Origin: Lysobacteraceae bacterium
GTDB lineage: Bacteria; Pseudomonadota; Gammaproteobacteria; Xanthomonadales; Xanthomonadaceae
Assembly (NCBI GenBank): GCA_003449195.1
Contig: DMID01000111.1
Coordinates: 1-6,240 of the forward strand
Reading direction: 5' to 3'
Length of the DNA: 6,240 bases
Each line of letters begins with the position of its first letter. Positions within the stretch are counted from its first letter, which is position 1. The notes beneath the pieces were generated by a model. It ran no database searches, was not told the DNA's origin, and was given only the letters and a program-made list of their open reading frames with translations. A program made the translations under genes and the position numbers. Below, in pieces: positions 5,698 through 6,240 of the stretch.

Positions 5698-6240
5698 ATG
5701 TCGATTGTCATCCGCGACGTGCGCGAGCATGAGCTCGATTCCGTCCTGGCCCTCAACAACAATGCCGGTTCGGCGATCCTGCCGCTGGACGAGGCCAGGC
5801 TGCGTCATTTTTACGAGCACGCCGAATATTTCCGCGTGGCCGAGCGCGACGGCAACCTGGCCGGCTTTCTGGTCGGTTTCGGCAGCGCCAGCCGGCACGA
5901 CAGCAGCAATTTCGCCTGGTTCCGCGAGCGCTACCCGGATTTCTTCTACATCGACCGCATCGTGGTGGCCAGCCGGCGCCGCGGCGGCGGCGTCGGCCGG
6001 GCGTTCTATGCCGACGTGCAAAGCTATGCCGAACTGCGCCATCCGCAGCTGGCCTGCGAGGTGTTCATGGACCACGGCGCCGATGCCGCCCTGCTGTTCC
6101 ACGGCAGCTTCGGCTTCCGCGAGGTCGGCCAGAACACCATGCCCGGCGTCAACGTGCGTGCCTGCATGTTGCTCAAGGACATGTGCAGCTACGAATGGGT
6201 GCGCGAAACCTACGGCGACGCCCTGCCCGCCCTGCCCTGG
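5698..6240 (+). CDS. GNAT-family N-acetyltransferase, 3'-truncated by window
   Basis: The frame opens at ATG 5698, preceded by GGAG at a seven-base spacing, and stays open to the window end (181 residues, no stop seen). The GNAT fold is visible: strand 1 MSIVIRDV, helix 1 around residues 10-21 with LNNNAGSAILPL, strands 2-3 FRVAERDGNLAGFLVGF at 45-61, strand 4 FFYIDRIVVA at 82-91, and the acetyl-CoA pyrophosphate-binding motif RRRGGGVGRAFY at 93-104 (R-x-x-G-x-G). FMDHGADAALLFHGSFGFREVG at 123-144 is the usual helix-strand that follows. Such enzymes transfer acetyl from acetyl-CoA to an amine; the acceptor cannot be told from this sequence. It is probably soluble and cytoplasmic, transcribed divergently from the two-component system. 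It most resembles the COG3818-type predicted acetyltransferases; this sub-assignment is from memory and less sure than the family. Confidence 0.9.
   Translation, partial: MSIVIRDVREHELDSVLALNNNAGSAILPLDEARLRHFYEHAEYFRVAERDGNLAGFLVGFGSASRHDSSNFAWFRERYPDFFYIDRIVVASRRRGGGVGRAFYADVQSYAELRHPQLACEVFMDHGADAALLFHGSFGFREVGQNTMPGVNVRACMLLKDMCSYEWVRETYGDALPALPW

Noticed and set aside
5539..6102. A 187-codon minus-strand open frame opposite the acetyltransferase gene
   Set aside because: The + strand frame has a promoter, ribosome site and GNAT motifs. The minus frame would overlap the kinase start and shows no domain.

Overview
The window is a GC-rich, densely packed bacterial chromosome segment. The very GC-biased third codon positions, the mix of gene families and the long antisense shadow frames suggest a gammaproteobacterium of the Xanthomonadales type (Xanthomonadaceae or Rhodanobacteraceae, such as a Dyella or Rhodanobacter relative). 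This assignment is an inference: no rRNA or other marker gene is present. No mobile element, CRISPR array, tRNA or rRNA was seen.

Layout. Positions 1-1240 (+) hold the 3' part of an M15-family D-alanyl-D-alanine carboxypeptidase. A 268-residue uncharacterised protein overlaps its end; it has a DUF6508-like N-terminal half and a C-terminal half that may be nuclease-like. Convergent to these, 1296-2340 (-) is a two-gene unit: a small DUF423 membrane protein followed, one base after its stop, by a compact AlkA-type 3-methyladenine DNA glycosylase. Upstream of that unit on the same strand, 2471-3541 (-) encodes a membrane-anchored protein with an SRPBCC lipid-binding-type domain and a GyrI-like effector-binding domain. 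It has a structured 3' end of three consecutive stem-loops, the last a strong intrinsic terminator. Then 3720-5554 (-) is a two-component system: a DesK-type sensor kinase with about six membrane spans and a NarL/FixJ response regulator overlapping by ATGA and followed by a probable terminator. Divergent from the kinase, at 5698 (+), a GNAT acetyltransferase begins behind an extended -10 promoter and a folded leader; it runs off the window end.

How the genes work together. The kinase and regulator clearly form one signalling pair. The other genes look like ordinary, separately controlled housekeeping or stress functions: peptidoglycan trimming, alkylation repair, membrane protein and acetyltransfer. 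No clearly novel multi-gene system is visible. The points most worth a second look are the DUF6508-like/putative nuclease fusion, the SRPBCC-GyrI fusion protein with its upstream dyad and structured 3' UTR, and the GNAT leader, where a duplicated CCGGAG could expose or hide the ribosome binding site.
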